DNA from: CAVUMR01 sp963742715
Lineage (GTDB): Bacteria; Actinomycetota; Actinomycetes; Mycobacteriales; Micromonosporaceae
Length of the DNA: 64,000 nucleotides
Direction of reading: 5' to 3'
Assembly: GCA_963742715.1 (NCBI GenBank)
Contig: CAVUMR010000002.1
Span: 2,418,001 to 2,482,000, forward strand
A model generated the notes under the pieces. That model did not search any database and was not told the origin of the DNA. It saw only the letters and a list, made by a program, of their open reading frames with translations. This document shows positions 62,489-64,000 of the stretch, one piece after another. Both the position numbers and the translations under genes were made by a program. Every line of letters begins with the position of its first letter. The stretch's first letter is position 1.

Positions 62489-64000
62489 CTACTCCTCGAC
62501 CTTGGCGACCGCGCGAGCGGCGTCCGGACCCTGGTCGAGCAGCACGTCCAGGCCGTCCTCATCCAGGATCGGCACCTTGAGCTGTACCGCCTTGTCGTAC
62601 TTGGAGCCCGGCGTCTCGCCCACCACGACGAAACCGGTCTTCTTCGACACGCCGCTGGTGACCTTCCCGCCGCGGTTCTGGATCGCCTCGGTCGCCTGGT
62701 CCCGGGAGTACCGGCTGAGCGAACCGGTCACCACCACGGTCAGGCCCTCGAGCGGCCGGGGGCCGGAATCGGACCGCTCCTCCGCGAGGCGTACCCCCGA
62801 GGCCCGCCATTTCTCCACGACCTCGCGGTGCCAGTCCACCTCGAACCAGTCGCGGACGGCGACCGCGATCGTCGGACCCACGCCGTCGACCGCCGCCAGC
62901 TCCTCCTCGCTGGCCGCGAACATCCGGTCGATCGAGCCGAACTCGCGGGCCAGCGCCTGCGCGGCGGTCGGCCCGACGTGCCGGATGGACAGCGCCACCA
63001 GCACCCGCCACAACGGACGGCTCTTGGCCTCGACCAGGTTGGCCAGCAGCTTCACGCCGTTCGCGCCGAGCGTGCCGTCCTTGTTGACGAAGAAGTCGAC
63101 CCGCTTGAGCGTCTCTTCGTCCACATCGAACAGGTCGCCCTCGTCGCTGATCTCGCCGGATTCGAGCAGCGCGACGCCGGCCTTGTAGCCGAGCACCTCG
63201 ATGTCGAACCCGCCGCGGCCGGCCAGGTGGAACAGCCGCTCCCGCAACTGGGCCGGGCAGGACCGGCTGTTGGGGCAGCGGATGTCGGCGTCGGCTTCCT
63301 TCTCCGGCCGCAGTTCGGAGCCGCACTCCGGGCAGTGGGTCGGCATCTCGAACTCGCGCGCGTCGTCGGGGCGCAGGTCGGCGACCGGCCCGAGCGATCT
63401 CGGGGATCACGTCGCCCGCCTTGCGTACCACCACCGTGTCGCCGATCAGCACGCCCTTGCGCTCGACCTCGTGCGCGTTGTGCAGCGTCGCGTACGCGAC
63501 CGTGGAGCCGGCCACCCGTACCGGCTCCAGCTCCGCGTACGGGGTGACCCGGCCGGTGCGCCCGACGTTCACCTTGATGTCGAGCAGCTTGGTGGTGACC
63601 TCCTCCGGCGGGTACTTGAAGGCGATCGCCCAGCGCGGTGCCCGGCTGGTGGAGCCGAGCCGGCGTTGTACCGACACCTCGTCGATCTTGATGACCACAC
63701 CGTCGATCTCGTGCTCGACGTCGTGCCGGTGCTCGGCGTAGTGCGCGATGAACTCCCGCACCTCGGCCATGGTGGACACCACGCTCCACCGCTTGGAGGT
63801 GGGCAGGCCCCAGGCGGCGAGCGCCCGGTACGCCTCGGACTGCCGGGTCGCGGCGAAGCCCCGCAGCGCGCCGATCCCGTGTACCACCAGGTGCAGCTGC
63901 CGGGACGCGGTGATGCGCGGATCCTTCTGCCGGAGCGAGCCGGCGGCGGTGTTGCGCGGGTTCGCGAACGGCGCCTTGCCCTGCTCGACCAGCTGCGCGT
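62489..64000 (-). CDS. ligA: NAD-dependent DNA ligase, 5' part outside window, one frameshift
   Basis: Seals nicks in DNA replication and repair. Visible in order from the right: NPRNTAAGSLRQKD, the nucleotidyl motif HEIDGVVIKIDE, the OB fold, a zinc finger beginning CPECGSELRP, helix-hairpin-helix repeats (VGPTAAQALAREFGSIDRM), and a C-terminal BRCT domain (LEGLTVVVTGSLSRYSRDQA). The adenylated KxDG lysine should lie beyond the right edge. Near 63394 the frame shifts between VIPEI and LGPVADLRPDD; one extra base explains it. The stop is at 62489. Confidence 0.92.

Overview
The window is high-GC DNA with GTG/ATG starts, strong GGAGG-type ribosome sites and dense four-base gene overlaps. It reads as the chromosome of a filamentous actinobacterium, probably of the Micromonosporales. 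Supporting markers are a CofC/FbiD coenzyme F420 gene, a Lys/Ala/Thr-rich-tailed HU, an NdgR-type IclR regulator divergent from leuCD, PPK with a Streptomyces-like PHO box, and actinobacterial peptide-leader attenuators. The genus cannot be fixed from sequence alone.

Layout. 1-4.6 kb: start of a type I-G (formerly I-U) CRISPR-Cas operon on the minus strand (csb1, csb2, cas3; cas3 runs off the left edge, no array is visible), with a tiny membrane-protein ORF upstream. 5.4-12.1 kb: ECF sigma factor with a membrane partner, a Fic AMP-transferase with a candidate operator, and a plsC-gpsA-trans-sulfuration operon facing cofC. 12.1-18.1 kb: a methyltransferase, a small cold-shock-like protein, then ppk, a CYTH-CHAD protein and a MutT1-like protein, a polyphosphate/phosphate group with a PHO box at its head. 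18.2-24.5 kb: hup, leuDC and their regulator, tRNA-Glu, tRNA-Gln, gltX and an FAH-family gene. 24.6-41.3 kb: two DNA-repair-like genes, then most of branched-chain amino acid synthesis (cimA, ilvE, leuB, ilvC, ilvN, ilvB, ilvD) plus serA and a DUF3050 gene. cimA and ilvB each have a leader peptide, a hairpin and a terminator arranged in the same way. 41.4-48.1 kb: oxidoreductase, thioesterase, PH-domain, 2-hydroxyacid dehydrogenase, sugar dehydrogenase and metallophosphoesterase genes. 48.1-51.4 kb: gatB, gatA and gatC, needed with gltX for making Gln-tRNA. 51.8-62.2 kb: a seven-gene chemosensory operon and a convergent GGDEF-EAL gene. 62.5-64 kb: ligA, running off the right edge.

The most interesting system is the 51.8-59.7 kb operon: MCP, CheW, CheA-REC, CheB, CheR-TPR, a second CheW and REC-GGDEF. 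This is the gene content of the Pseudomonas Wsp surface-sensing pathway, in another order and in an actinobacterial setting, with every junction a four-base overlap and no flagellar or CheY gene. It should convert a membrane-receptor signal into cyclic di-GMP, which the convergent GGDEF-EAL protein could degrade.

The sequence carries about sixteen single-base frameshifts, thirteen or so of them packed into 47.2-51.2 kb (metallophosphoesterase and gatCAB), plus one in the GGDEF-EAL gene and one in ligA. Conserved protein sequence continues in another frame at each, so they look like sequence errors, not decay. Those genes are therefore annotated across their full spans.
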